From Ectobius pallidus (taxonomy: Eukaryota; Arthropoda; Insecta; Blattodea; Ectobiidae): 64,000 nucleotides of DNA. The stretch spans positions 119,632,043-119,696,042 of the forward strand of contig CAXKWD010000004.1 of assembly GCA_964059195.1 (NCBI GenBank), written 5' to 3'. Each line of letters begins with the position of its first letter. The stretch's first letter is position 1. The notes under the pieces are model-generated. The model searched no databases. It was given only the letters and a program-made list of their open reading frames with translations, and was not told where the DNA came from. This document shows positions 34,165-46,600 of this stretch, one piece after another. Made by a program: the position numbers and the translations under genes.

Positions 34165-34350
34165 GGGCATGGGTGATTGAGGCACTGTGCTACAAACCTA
34201 AAGTTGCTGGTTCAATTCACGATGAGGTCATTGAGATTTCTCAATTGACATAATCCTTCTGGTTCTGGTCCTGAGATTGACTCAGTCTCTGGCAGACATT
34301 ATTACCAAGAGCAATCCTGGAACCCTACGGGCCTTCACAGCCTGAATAGT
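34165..34350 (+). mobile_element. tRNA-derived SINE (same family as 54328-54604)
   Basis: B-box-like GGTTCAATTCA followed by GATGAGGTC, TCAATTG, AATCCTTCTGG and CAATCCTGG. The same order, reversed, is found at 54328-54604. Confidence 0.75.
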
Positions 34351-34904
34351 GACCACTTTACGTTATGACTTGATACATTCCCAATGTTGATAATAGCTCA
34401 GATTCTTTCAGCATTTTGTTAAATACAAAAAAAAAAAAAAGAATAAAATAAAAACAAAATAACTAAAATTAACATAATGTAATTTCTCTTGTTAGAAGTT
34501 AAAAAATGTGATACATAGTCTATTTCATAACAATTGAAACATACGATAGCTATATACAGTATTATTGTTTCTCAACACCGGGAAAGCCTCAATTGTCACA
34601 CATTAAATGATAGCTATTAGCAACTGTGGTCAACTTAATCTTTGAGTTCGTCATATGACAATTTATCTAAACCGTTGCTTACAGTAACTTAATGAGCTGC
34701 AAGTACACAGATTTTATCATTCTCAGTTCCATGCAACACTTGCCGTCTCCAGTTTGCAAGTAAGCATTCATCTTAGCTTACTTTTGTTTGGAGCCAACAG
34801 CAATACCTGCAGAAAGATTTCAAGTTGTGCATTGGGAGGAGGTGGTGATGCTTTGTCCATAACAAATACTTTGTGGCAATGTAATTAGGACAGCATAGAG
34901 GAAT

Positions 34905-35110
34905 TATTGTGTTCAATCCTGAAAGTCGATGTCGAGTTTCCAGCATTAATACATGTGCTGAGATCCCTTTGAATACAAAAATACAATTTTCAGAAACATG
35001 TGTGTCTGTGTGTGTGAACAGTATAGTTCGAAAACTACAATCGTATAAAATTCAAGTGTTTTGATTTAAGTATATCTTCCTGGGATATGGTATGCTTTTA
35101 CTATCGCTTT
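34905..35110 (-). repeat. Interspersed repeat, copy A
   Basis: Shares CGATGTCGAGTTT, CAAAAATAC-TTTTCAGAAACAT, GTGTGTGTGTG and a CGTATAAAAT..AAATT block with 36690-37080 and 41000-41420. The family is not identified. Confidence 0.65.
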
Positions 35111-35159
35111 ACATAGAAAATATTTAATTTTATTCGACTTTCTAAAGAATAGCTATAAC

Positions 35160-35222
35160 GCAGATGATGCAGCGGTCGGATGGTAGGCCTAGTCCCTTCA
35201 GGGATGTAGCGCCACGGAGGTT
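35160..35222 (+). repeat. SINE tail fragment
   Basis: GATGATGCAGCGGTCGGATGG...TAGCGCCACGGAGG matches the end of the SINE at 22041-22325 without its head. Confidence 0.65.
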
Positions 35223-35864
35223 TTTACTTTTCCTCATTCCTAATATAAGATTTCTGTTAAAAAATATTAACTTCCACGAAAACATTAGTTATATAGCAAT
35301 AATAGTAGGTCTATCATGTTATAAGCCAATGATCGCAAAGTGGGACTCTGGCTTAGAAAATTTAGTGATGAGTGATGTAAATAAATCCCAAGTTTTTTTT
35401 TCTGAGAAATGCCAGCATTTATTTTGTGATTAAAAAAAAAGAAAAGAAAAAAGAACAATGTTAATAAAGCTAAGCCATATTGACGTACAGTGGTATTAAT
35501 GAGACGTGGCAGTCCAAGCATGGATGCTCAGTAGATGCAGACGAGTCCAATAAACATTCGTACTGCATGGAGGGGTGTATGGGTTAGTTGTGTCGTTGCT
35601 TTCAGTGCGGTAACATCGTATAATGCAGTGAAGAAACAAGAGACCTTGTTACAATCGCTTCTCTCTCTCGGAAGTGCAGTACAACATTCTTACCCCTCCC
35701 CATGATTCCCCCTACATGCGTCTCCTCTCTCACGCGCATCTGACTGCCGCCTCTCTTTAATACCACTGTACTGATAGTACTCGGAAATTCCTCCAACATT
35801 TTATTTTTCCAACAATAATTTAGGCAATTTGGACATGCACTACAATAATTAATTATTGTCTTAC

Positions 35865-35960
35865 CTGGATTTGAAAAATTCGCGCGCTCACAGCAGGTGT
35901 TTGAGTCACTGGAGTCACTGCTACGACTCTCTAAATGTGCACCACGACACTCCTAAAATG
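35865..35960 (-). other. Probable 5' non-coding exon of the host gene
   Basis: A strong minus-strand donor (CAAATCCAG/GTAAGACA, exon ending at 35865) follows a CG-containing stretch (GTGAGCGCGCG). It is the best donor upstream of the acceptor at 33465. The 5' edge is not visible; 35960 is a guess. Inference only. Confidence 0.4.
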
Positions 35961-36689
35961 AACAACTAACTTCTACGTGTGCAGTAAACATGTTAGACCT
36001 GAATTGGAGTATTAATCATAACAGAAGTCTATGCAGTCATAGCGTTCAGGACAAACTGATTCTCAAATCTCAATCTTCCTTCAGCTCTTGCTTCCGTTGA
36101 CATTTCCACCATATGATAAACGCGAAATGCATTATGGGAAATGGGAAGGAATCCTTGATGACGCAGCAGCCCAGCATCCAGAGTGGAAGCGCTGGCCAGC
36201 AAGCAGAAGCTAGCTTGAAGTGGGGAGGTCATACGCTTCGTTTGAAGGGTCAAGTCACCTTTTGACATTCGTTCGTCTTTTTTTTTTATGTACGATTAGC
36301 ATTTAATATTTAGCATTGGTTTCAATATATAGTACTACCTGAAATTGACCAAATGCATGGACGTATTTAAGAGGTGTCATGGGGTTTCCGAACATCCCAA
36401 ATATGAGATTTTTTAAGGCATTTGTTAGAAAAAAAAGTTTTGTGTCATTCAGGAAGGGAAAATGTCAGTAATCAGTGGCGTCAACTTTTGAAAATATTAG
36501 ATAGGCTCAAAAGATTTTAAAATTCCCATACTCCCGCCCCTTATTTCGTTCGTGAAATGGGCTTAGGCCAAAATAGAGATAAATATAGAAATGCACTAGA
36601 AACGATTTCGTTGTTTGTAATTAACTAATAACAATCACAGGAAAGTGTTTTGTTGCCTAGTTAACGGAAATTATTTAGAGTTTATGATA
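35961..36689. other. Possible promoter region; no gene recognised
   Basis: Upstream of the proposed first exon. No clear TATA or motif. A lone CAGTGGCGTCAAC at about 36474 looks like an orphan hAT end. Confidence 0.3.
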
Positions 36690-37080
36690 TTATATAAACA
36701 TTTGTACTTCCTCTTCCCGTGCCATAGCTACTGTAGGTATTGAGTTCCTCCCTGAAATTCGATGTCCAGTTTTTAACATAAATACTCGTTTTGAGATTAC
36801 CTGAATCCAAAAATACTATTTTCAGAAACATACCTGTGTGTGTGTCTATGAAAAGCCTAGCTCGAGAACGAAAAATCTTATAAAACAAAATTTTATATTT
36901 GCTTTAAGTAACTTTTGGGGATATTACACGAAGATTGCCATTTTACATGAAGAAAAATTAGTTCTTTTTTTGCACGATTTTCTCGGAAACGCCTTTAACG
37001 ATTTTATTTAAATGTTGTACATGAGGTGCTTATACTAAGAGCCTGGACTTTTTATTTGAAACATTTATTCCCAAGAATTC
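36690..37080 (-). repeat. Interspersed repeat, copy B
   Basis: Homologous over most of its length to 41000-41420 (ACTTCCTCT-CCCGT-CCATAG, GAATCCAAAAATAC, ACATGAAGAAA, CGATTTTCTC-GAAACG). Not coding. Confidence 0.7.
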
Positions 37081-37286
37081 TCTGTTGCTCGAATAAAATA
37101 TTGATTTGAATTGAATTGTTGAAACTCAGTTTTGTCTTGGATGCAATGCGATGTCATAACTACTTTCTCTTCATTTTTACAACCAATTTACATAAAGAGA
37201 ATACAATTTTTTCCGATTCCCTAAAAAAAGGCTCTAAAAATTCTGTTTAAATTTCCTACCTGAATACCATAATATGCACAATGCAC

Positions 37287-38024
37287 CAGTGGCGATTATT
37301 CCATATAGGATGTGAGGATCATCCTACACTTCATAATTGATCTACATAAATGTTTACTAGCATTCATTGTCAAAATTAAAACAATAAAATGACAAAACAG
37401 CGTTATTGTAGATCACTCGGGAAGGAAGTTAAAGCGGTTCTGTTTTGAGCAGGTTGGTATAAAACCTGAGGATGTCCTCAGTGTATCCTTGCCATTCTCT
37501 ATATATCTGTGATGCCGTTGTTAAAACTCTGGCAAGTGAAGGGGTCGGAGGGGAAGAGAAAAGGGCGGTGAGAAGCCAGTTTCATATGGAAGAAGTTGAG
37601 GACGTCTTACAGCACAGTCCTTCCTCACGTTCGATAGCTTATTTTCTAAGAGGGGAGTGATCATATTTTTATTCATATTTATTTATTTATTTATTTCATT
37701 TCTTGGTATATATTATAGGCCTAGCTATTATTAAACTTTACAGTGCTGTTTATATTTCAATATAAGTAGGCTATTCCTGGAGTAATATCAAGTTTGATAT
37801 CAACTACGAAAATTATAGCGGAATAGCTGATTTCCGTAAACTACAGTTTTCATATGTGGTTAAATATTTTCATATTTTACGATAAAGCATTATTGTATTA
37901 AATTTACATCTCAGCCTTTATGCATTTTTTTACGGCGACGCATATGTACGTCAATAGCAGTGAATGGGTTAATTCGATCTCTCCACACCATCCTACACAA
38001 CTAAAAAACCAGGAGTCGCCACTG
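37287..38024. mobile_element. Non-autonomous hAT element (CAGTGGCG ends)
   Basis: Perfect 8-bp target duplication CAATGCAC (37279-37286 and 38025-38032). Begins CAGTGGCGATTATTCC and ends GGAGTCGCCACTG. 738 bp, no transposase. Confidence 0.9.
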
Positions 38025-38379
38025 CAATGCACTATATATGGTATATTATGTAGGCTGTTTAAACAAAAAAAGTTATTCCTCAGATTCGCGAGCGACCCCT
38101 GGTGATCCCGTAAGGGGATATTCACAGCGGATTTGTTACCGGGGTGCGCCAGTCCCCTACACAATATATTATATTAATTCCCAAAACTTTTATTTGGGTA
38201 TAGGAATATGTGTTTAATTCATATATTTTGTTTTTGGTAACTACTAAAACAAAATAATGTAACACGGCATGTTGCAAAATGTGTTTCTCCTGACAGGAGT
38301 TCTCCCAAAAAATTCGTCTCAAGCATCATTTTATCACCTTCTTCTTTCCCCAGACCAGTAGCCGGTTCTCCCTAATCAC

Positions 38380-38890
38380 ACCATCTTTTTCGTGGACGAT
38401 TCCGAACTCCTTCTTCCTTCTGGTTTATTGTCCCTAGCTGGTTTAACCAATTCATTATTTCTACATGTTCGTTCCACTCTAACTTTCTGTCTTGTACCCC
38501 ACACACTTGTGTTATATCTGAAGCATCGTTTAAATTCTAAATCTAACTTTTCCGGGCTCTCCTTGTGTATATTTAGAACAGCAATGTGATTAAGTCCTTT
38601 TTGAACGAAAAAAGTAGACTATTTAGTCTTTTGAAAGTGCAAAAAGATATTTCGGCTGTCGCTGTGGAAACTGCATTGAGATACGTAAAATTTTAATGAA
38701 TTGAACGATTTCAAACGATCGTGATTGAATTAGAACAAGAGGAGATCGTACTACGTATGTCAACAATAGCCTGACTTTCGATTTACATGGATGCAACAAA
38801 GAAACATAATTTTTAGAAATAACAATAAATAATTATGATAACAATACACGACAAATTATTGTGTGGATTTGCGCTAAGAACCGTGCAAAA
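38380..38890. repeat. Segment duplicated at 48360-50000
   Basis: Homologous to 48360-48473 plus 49664-50000: CTTCCTTCTGGTTTATTG, TTCATTATTTCTACAT, TCTTGTACCCCACAC, CACTACAAATTATT-type blocks in the same order. It lacks the two hAT elements inserted in the other copy and so supplies the empty site. Confidence 0.7.
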
Positions 38891-38899
38891 TATTTGTTT

Positions 38900-39730
38900 T
38901 ACCTGAACGAAAGACGGGTAACAAGCTAGTTGTACAATAAAATGTCTTGGTGTCCTCTCAAATTACCTATGAGAGAATGGACACAACTGAACGTCACTAT
39001 CATCTATGAAAAGAACGGGCTCTTTTGCTTAGGTTTGATTATTTCTGTTTTACTATAAGATTGTAGTATTCTGAGTACAACTTTGGCTACGATAAAGTCA
39101 TAGAAGGCTGGCTAATTAAACATGGGATTTTTTCATGATTTCCCAAGTCGTAAAAGCAAATGCCGAATTGGATATTTACATACCATGAATCATCCTCGCT
39201 ATTTCACCCTATATAATATTCATGAAAAAAAGGAACAGCTGAAATTTACTCCATGAAATACACCAATAATAGAAAATAATTGACAATTAATAGAGCCATG
39301 GCATACTGTATAGACACGGATCCTGAACTCCTAAAATGGCCTGGAAGCTGAAAGGAATATAAATGCAGCTGAATAAAAAAGGCTACAATGAAATCTATAA
39401 CTTAACAACTAACTTATAAGACAAATGATCGAATTTGGAAATAATGAGGATCAGCGCCATTCTTGCATAGTGTTCGATACATTTATTACTAAAAGGCATT
39501 AGTTGTTGTCCATCGAGTCTTTATCGATCTATTTAAAGAATCTTGTTTCGATTAGCCTATGGAAATGGCGATCAGTGGGTGTTCTAGTGTGTAAAGCTGT
39601 ATTTTATTTATATTTCATGTTATATATTCAGTAGTGACGGTGGTATAACTTGACGGATGTTATTATTGTGTTTTTATATTTCACTCGTAATCTCATGTGG
39701 TGATTACGTCTTGACAACACCGGCCTGGTT
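38900..39730. other. Nothing recognised
   Basis: AT-rich with no supported feature. Confidence 0.4.
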
Positions 39731-39736
39731 CGTTAT

Positions 39737-40242
39737 CGTGAGTATTACGCACATCTTCATCTAGTTCTGTGTTCTGTAGCTTACTGAGGTTTTCTGTATT
39801 GGTATTCTATTACCCATAACTCCACTCTGTAATAAAATTAGGAATAACTTTTCGAGTGGCAGAGAAACACTACAGGTAGTGAAGATGTGTTTATACTTGG
39901 GTTAGGTAGATCGGCTCTCTTTCTGCTGCCAAGTTCATTTATAATGAAAACGAAAAGACTGTTCGCAAACACATGACTGCAGTAAAGTACAGTTCGAATC
40001 GTGAGTATTACACACACTCTCATCTAGTGCTATATTCTACAGCTTACTGCATTTATGGTCTATTACCCATAACTCCACTCTGTAATGAAAATAGTAATAA
40101 CTTTCCGAGTGGCAGAGAAATACTACAGGTAGTGAAGATAAGTTTATAATTTGGTTAGATAGGTCGGCTGTCTTTCTGATGCCAAGTTCGCTTGTAATGA
40201 TTACGAAATTCTGCCCACAAACACATGACTGTAGTAAAGTAT
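39737..40242 (+). repeat. Tandem duplication, units of about 250-263 bp
   Basis: 39737-39999 and 40000-40242 share CGTGAGTATTAC, TTACCCATAACTCCACTCTG, GAGTGGCAGAGAAA, CTACAGGTAGTGAAGAT and AAACACATGACTG in order, at roughly 80-85% identity. Confidence 0.85.
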
Positions 40243-40878
40243 ATCCTAGCTAGACCCTCTTTATTTAATAACATCTATATTATATTATCCGCAGTGGCGG
40301 CTATTCAGGGGAAGTAGGTGAAGTAGCACTTCACCAGTATTTTTCCTTTACAATACGTATTTTTAAAGTTTATTTTCCATATCACGAATGTTTGTTCTTA
40401 CTATAATGTATTTCTACAATTTTGAATTTCCCTCCACTACTGGTGTCAACGCTAGGAGGCAGTGAGCTCCCAAGTCCTCCTAGCATTGAAGCTGAATATT
40501 CCCAGATGCTTGGGTAGTCTGTTCCACTAAAATTAGCTAAGGATCCACTAAGGATGGCAAGCAGCAGTTTTCTCGCTTATCCCACGTCCGCTAGGTGACG
40601 AGAACAGACTACCCACGAAGCCGTCCCTCTTGTTCAGCAGCTCACACTGTTAGCTCGGAGAAAGAGGTGGGCACGTTAGATCTTCCACAGTCTGATGGTC
40701 TGACGCCGCCAAATTCGAATGTGTTAAATTCAGAAAAGCACGGATTCCACAACCCCGATTAAGTATTCTGTCGCACTGGGAACACTAAGCGACTTCCTCT
40801 ACCTCGATAATTAAAAATACTATTTTCTCGTCTCTTATTCCATTTCCGGGGAACTCTCACGCGGTTTTCCCTGCCCTA

Positions 40879-40923
<45 letters not shown>

Positions 40924-40998
40924 AATATTATTAATATTATTATTATCATTATCATCATCATTATTATTATCATTATTATTGTTATTATTATTATTATT
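40879..40998. repeat. ATT/TTA microsatellite
   Basis: A long run of ATT triplets with interruptions by ATC. It produces artificial poly-Asn or poly-Ile frames. Confidence 0.9.
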
Positions 40999-40999
40999 T

Positions 41000-41420
41000 T
41001 TACTTCCTCTGCCCGTACCATAGAGGAAGTATTGTTTTCGACCCCCAAATTCGAAGTTGAGTTTTTGATATAAATGCACGTTTTGAGGCCCCCTGAATCC
41101 AAAAATGCTCTTTTTAGAAACATGTCTGTGTGTCAGTGTGTCTGTCTGTGTGTGAAAAGTCTGTGAACAAGCTAGCTCCAAAACGGAAAATCGTATGAAA
41201 TCAAAATTTCGTATTTGGGTAAGGTACCTTCTGAAGATGTGAGCCGAAGATTGGCGATAAGTTTCCCTTATTTTTAAGGGGACTTTACATGAAGAAATTT
41301 TCGTTTTTCGCGATTTTCTCAAAAACGGCTCTAACGATTTTCTTTAAAATTTGCACATGTGTTCCTTTTACTGAGAGCTAAAACTTATATTTGAAACTTT
41401 TTTTTCCAAAAAATTCTCTG
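41000..41420 (-). repeat. Interspersed repeat, copy C
   Basis: Third copy of the 34905/36690 family, carried inside the hAT element at 40292-42118. Confidence 0.7.
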
Positions 41421-42411
41421 AAGGGTAGTTACAAGCCACCCACTGTTCACCCACTATTTGTAGAAAGTTTGTCTTGCGTGATGAACAACTGAATATGCGC
41501 TCTTTCATGGCCTCTTATTCTATAAGAATGTGAAGTGATAAAAATGTATTGTTGGCCATGCATAGAGTAAAGAAGTATCTGAAGGAAATATTCGATAAAT
41601 TTCGGAAATTATTCTTTACGGCGGAAAGTTCAATAAACGTCTGCAGTCACTTGTTCTTTTTTTTAAGTTTGTTATATAGCCTGTGCTTTTAGTCGCATCG
41701 TTGAAAGAAGAGGTATTTATAGGATAATTAGCGTAAAATTGTGTCTTGCGATTCTGTACAAGGATATGTGAATTATTTGGGCAGAGGAAGTTATGTGATT
41801 TTCACATCAGATTTTTTTGTGCTATTTTCTCTCGTCACACAACTCACGCTACGTTCGACGAGACGAGAGAAATTAGCAAAAAAATAATTAGGGTAGAGAA
41901 AATCGCGTGAGAATTCCCAGAGATGGATTAAGAGACGTGCAGTTTAGATAGGCCTACTAATAATTTTTAAAAATATTTCAAGTTTGCTGTATGAAATGGT
42001 ATTTGCAGCACACCCTCGTTTTGAGCCACGAGCCGCTATTGGGTGAATTCCATTATTAACATAAGCATGTGGCATTTTTTTTCTCTTCACCTAATTTTCC
42101 GGCCACGAGCCGCCACTGATTATCCGAAGTTAGTGACCCGAAACATTTGGCTCTTGAGGACATGGTTCACTAAGGTCTATGGTTACTGTTATGACTGGAA
42201 ATGATCTATCTCCATTTGTTGGTACATCTTTATAATGCCTGAGCAAAATCTATACAAGTTAAAATAGAAGTTTATGTCAAAATTAGTAAATTTAAAACGG
42301 ACATATTCTCTTATTAAGTAGAAATCAGACCGTAAAGAAGGTTTTGGTATCAATGCTAATGTGGCTATCATTTTAAATAGAAGTACTGTACTAAAGAATT
42401 TGAACTATTAG

Positions 42412-42700
42412 GCGACCGCGGCTTCGCCCACGATTATTTACTCAACTGCTAGATGTTTTATTTAAATAATTTATTTAACAGAATAATAATGAAAACGTTA
42501 TATTTATTATCACTTTTTTAGTCTTCATTATATTGTTTTTCGTAATAAATATAATTTAACTAAATAGAACGAATCTTGTGCTTCCGTACATATTCCAAAT
42601 GAAACGATTAAAACTTAACACAGACTTCACCCAAATCGTGCATAACAATTAAAACACTTTAAAATTAAAAAGCTAAAAGCCCGGTTTCCCTGTGCATTTC
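42412..42700 (-). mobile_element. Helitron-like 3' end, inverted relative of 11455-11757
   Basis: Read on the minus strand it ends with hairpin CGTGGGCGAAGCCGCG and, about 7 nt on, CTAA before T. Shares GAAACCGGGCTTTTAGCT and AATAAATATAA blocks with 11455-11757. The 5' end is uncertain. Confidence 0.5.
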
Positions 42701-42948
42701 ACGAATTATTGCGATGCCCGAGGAACAAACGACCACAGAATCGAGTTCCCTACCCCCCCCCCCTCCAAAAAACCCCGTATAGTGAATTTTGTCCAAATCA
42801 TTCAATACTCTGTATTGCTATCGTCACGGAACTATTTTGTGTTATATTTTGCCAAGCTGCCAAAAATCCAGTACTCCATGGAACTAGGCAGGGAAAGATT
42901 TTCCTTAATACCGATAATTGTTTTTATCAGCTTTTGTGAAAATCTTTA

Positions 42949-43579
42949 TGTTAGTTATGGCAACTAGGAATAAAGGTACAATAAAGGTAATTTCGGAGGA
43001 CCAGGCGATTACGCCAATTAATAACTAATCACAGGAAGAGCTAGGACTGTAGGTAGCTGGGACAGAGATTTCAACCTGGGTAATTTGCAACGGTATATAT
43101 TCAAGAAGCCTGAATTCTGAATTATTTGATACAACACTTTTACACAATAAAATATAAGAATAAATACAGTTACTGTTCTCGTAGAAAACTATTCTCCCGC
43201 CCGTTGGAGAATGTAACGCTAGACAAAGCCTGTTCACTTCACGTGGCTTCTAGGTTAAGAGACAATGGAAATACTTGTAAATGACACTAAAATACAATGT
43301 TATTTCCTGAATTTCACACGTAAAGCTGCCTACACTATAGGAGCATGATATACGCGGAGTTGCAGATGAATATTAGTAATATAGAGCGAAAACTGGCCTA
43401 AAACAGACGCAGCTGCAACGCATGCCTATACAATGTCACGTCTCGATCTCAACTGAACTCGCGCTGGCGTGGCGTGCCTAACGCTGCAAGCACACACCTG
43501 CAGGATATGAGTAATTCACGCGCCAAATAACACAGAGGCTAATTTAAAACACTAAAACTTATAGACTCTTGATCTAACA
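42949..43579 (-). repeat. 3' LTR of BEL/Pao copy 2
   Basis: 631 bp, TG...CA ended. Lacks the 20-bp palindromic insertion of the other LTR. Confidence 0.95.
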
Positions 43580-43659
43580 TAACTCCCGCCTAAAATCGAC
43601 AGATTTTACATAACACTTTGCGGATAGATCAAGATTTACTTTACTAATAGATTTACACT

Positions 43660-46600
43660 TTACTGAATAGGCAAGGGACACACTTTTACAATTGGTCGCT
43701 TGTATTCACCATTGGACGTACGCACTGTCACAACACGCACTAAACCGTCGTCACCAGGATGCACTGATGAGATGATTCCCAGCTTCCACTGGAGCGGTGG
43801 AGAATTATCTTCTTTCAGGATCACAAGAGTACCAATCTGAATGTTTTCGCTGGACGCAGACCAATTCTGCCTCTGCTGCAGTGAATGTAGGTAGTCAGCT
43901 GACCAACGCTGCCATATGTGATGTATGTATGTTTGTAGCTGATGCCATTTAGCAACATGAGAGACATTCTCTGCCATAGGAGGAGAAGGAAGGGCTGTGA
44001 GTTTTTCATCAATGAGAAAGTGTCCAGGAGATAGATAGGATGAGTCGCTAGGATCATCACTTAGGCGTAGGAGAGGTCGAGAGTTTAGACAGGCCTCAAT
44101 CTGGGTGAGAACTGTAGTAAGCTGCTCATAGGTAAACACTTGGCTACCCATCACTCGTCGTAAATGAAATTTCATGGATTTAACAGCAGCCTCGTGGAGT
44201 CCTCCAAAATGTGCGGAGGAAGCAGGGATAAAATGCCATGTGAATTCATTAGATGATGCGTAGTCTTGGAGAAATTGTTGATGGGTACTAGACTGAAGCA
44301 AGAGCCGCAGTTCACGCAGCTTGTTGTTAGCACCAACAAAGTTCGTCCCATTATCACTAAATATTTCCTTGCAAAGTCCTCTACGAGATGTGAATCTGCG
44401 CAGGGCGGCGATGAAGGCATCAGAAGTAAGGTCGGAAACCAGCTCGATGTGAACTGCTTTCGTAGCCAAGCATACGGAGATAGCAATGTATGCTTTGACC
44501 TGAGTTTTGCTGCGGGGGGATCCGTATCTTATGAAGAATGGTCCGGCGTAGTCAACCGCAGAACGTAGAAATGCTCTAGCAGGGGTCACCCTGTAGCTAG
44601 GTAGGCTGTCCATCAGCTGGTGAGCACCTTTGGCTTTCAACTTAAAACAAGTTAAACATCTGTGTAGCGTAGACTTCACAATTCTACGTACACTAGGAAT
44701 CCAATATCGTTCTCGCAGAGAAGATATAAGCAGCTGATGTGATGCATGAAGCAGTCGCAGATGCTCGGATTCAATTATCAATCTGGTGAGATGGTGACCT
44801 GGAGGGAGGATAAGCTGATGTCGTGCATCATGTGGTAACTCAGCTTTCTCCAGACGTCCACCCACTCGGAGTAGGCCATCCTTGTCCACAAAAGGCACCA
44901 AGGAGTGGAGCGAACTCTTGTTATTCACTTGCATCTTACTCTGAAGATCGGACAGTTCATGTGAATAGGCTGCTTGCTGAGCTATTCTTATACAAAGCAA
45001 CAAAGCTTGTTGTAACTATTCAACTGTGAGAGAGCCGTGACGTTTAACTTGGCTTCTACAGTTGTTTATAAAGCGTAGCATATACGAAGTTACTCTTTGT
45101 AAACGCGCTAGCTTGGAAAAACGTAGCATAAAGTCTTCTTCAGCATGTGTGACTAGGCAAACTGTGTCACGCTGCTCACTACTGTCCTGCAGCTCAAGTT
45201 GCTGAGGCTGTTTGGGCCATGATTCAATAGGCTGTGAAACTGATTGTTGTCTGGACTCACACAATGAAGTTTTATCATGTTTCATTGGCAGACGTACTGT
45301 AGAACTACCATCGTCATTGCGAGTGGTATTCTCTGCATAGTGCTGTTTGCACCGTTTCTCTTCTTCTATTAACATGTGTTGTGGAGAGTCTTCGAGGTCA
45401 CAAAACCGTCGTAGCTGCTCGTCCACATTGTCCGTAGAGATGAAGAAGTTGTGCTGGGAACCAGTATCTAGATTGCCTTTCACAGAGGATTTAGGAATGG
45501 TTCCAGACAATATCCATCCGAGTTCTGTACTAACAAGTGTAGGAAACCCAGGATTGGTCAGGATCTTACCATGGAAAAGCTCGAAGAATAGTGCTCCTCC
45601 AATCAGTAAATCAATTTCAGAAGGAATATTAAATTTAGGATCGGCTAATGGAATTTCAGAAGGAATGTTCCATGAGGATGGATCAATTCGGACTGCAGGT
45701 AGCTTCCCTGTTATGCGAGGAAGGATTAGGCAATCTAGATTCCTTCGATAGTTGTAAACCATAGATCTCACATTTATGTTTACACTATGACTAGCATTAG
45801 ATGAAGTACCGTTTATTCCTTTGACAGGCGTATCAGCTGTCCTTGTAGGAAGTTGCAGACGCCTAGCTAGATCCGCAGACACGAAACTGGCCTGGCTGGC
45901 AGAGTCTAGAAGGGCCTTACACTGTATGTAGTTACCATGCTTGTCTTGCACTTCGACTCTTGCAGTCGCAAGTAAGACGTGAAGCACTGGCTTTATTTTC
46001 ACTGAACAATAACTTGCAGGAGCCTCAGTTCTGTTGCTATTTACTGTCTCACTGCTTTCACTCGAGTGCGAAACCGTTCTCCTGTGATCACTGTTGTGTA
46101 GCATCTTGCTATGAACTTTACCACAGCTACACAAGGAAGATGCGTTGCACTGATTTACTCGATGAGTATTAGAAAAACAGTTGAAACACAGATTTTTACT
46201 CTTCACAACTTTCCATCGCTGTTCAACACTCAGCTGACGGAATTGTTTACATTTAAACAGGTTATGGCCGCCTTGACACTGAGGGCATAACTGTTCAGTT
46301 GTCGACACATATGACTGACGACTGTTACTATGTTGATTTCTAGGCTCACGACGTTCACTTCTAGGTTTTGATGGGCTGGACCTGTTGCAGGAATTATTCG
46401 ACAGCACCTCTAGAGAATGAGACTTTGCTTCTAGAAATAACACAAGTTCACCTAATGAAGTAAATGTTTGAGAGTCGATTCTAGATTCCCATTCACGTTG
46501 CACACTGTCTGGCAAATGCTCTAATAACAATTGCATTAGAATGACTTCATGAAGCGGCACTTCTAATTCTAACGCTTCAATGGCATGCAAGTTGTTCTGG

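Larger units (their letters stand above)
40292..42118. mobile_element. Non-autonomous hAT element (CAGTGGCGGCT ends)
   Basis: Perfect 8-bp target duplication ATTATCCG (40284-40291 and 42119-42126). Termini CAGTGGCGGCTATTC and the complement of CAGTGGCGGCTCGTGG. 1827 bp holding a TTA microsatellite (40879-40998) and repeat copy C (41000-41420), but no transposase. Confidence 0.9.

Noticed and set aside
40857..41322. Poly-Asn or poly-Ile reading frames
   Set aside because: Produced by the TTA microsatellite and adjoining repeat inside a hAT element.
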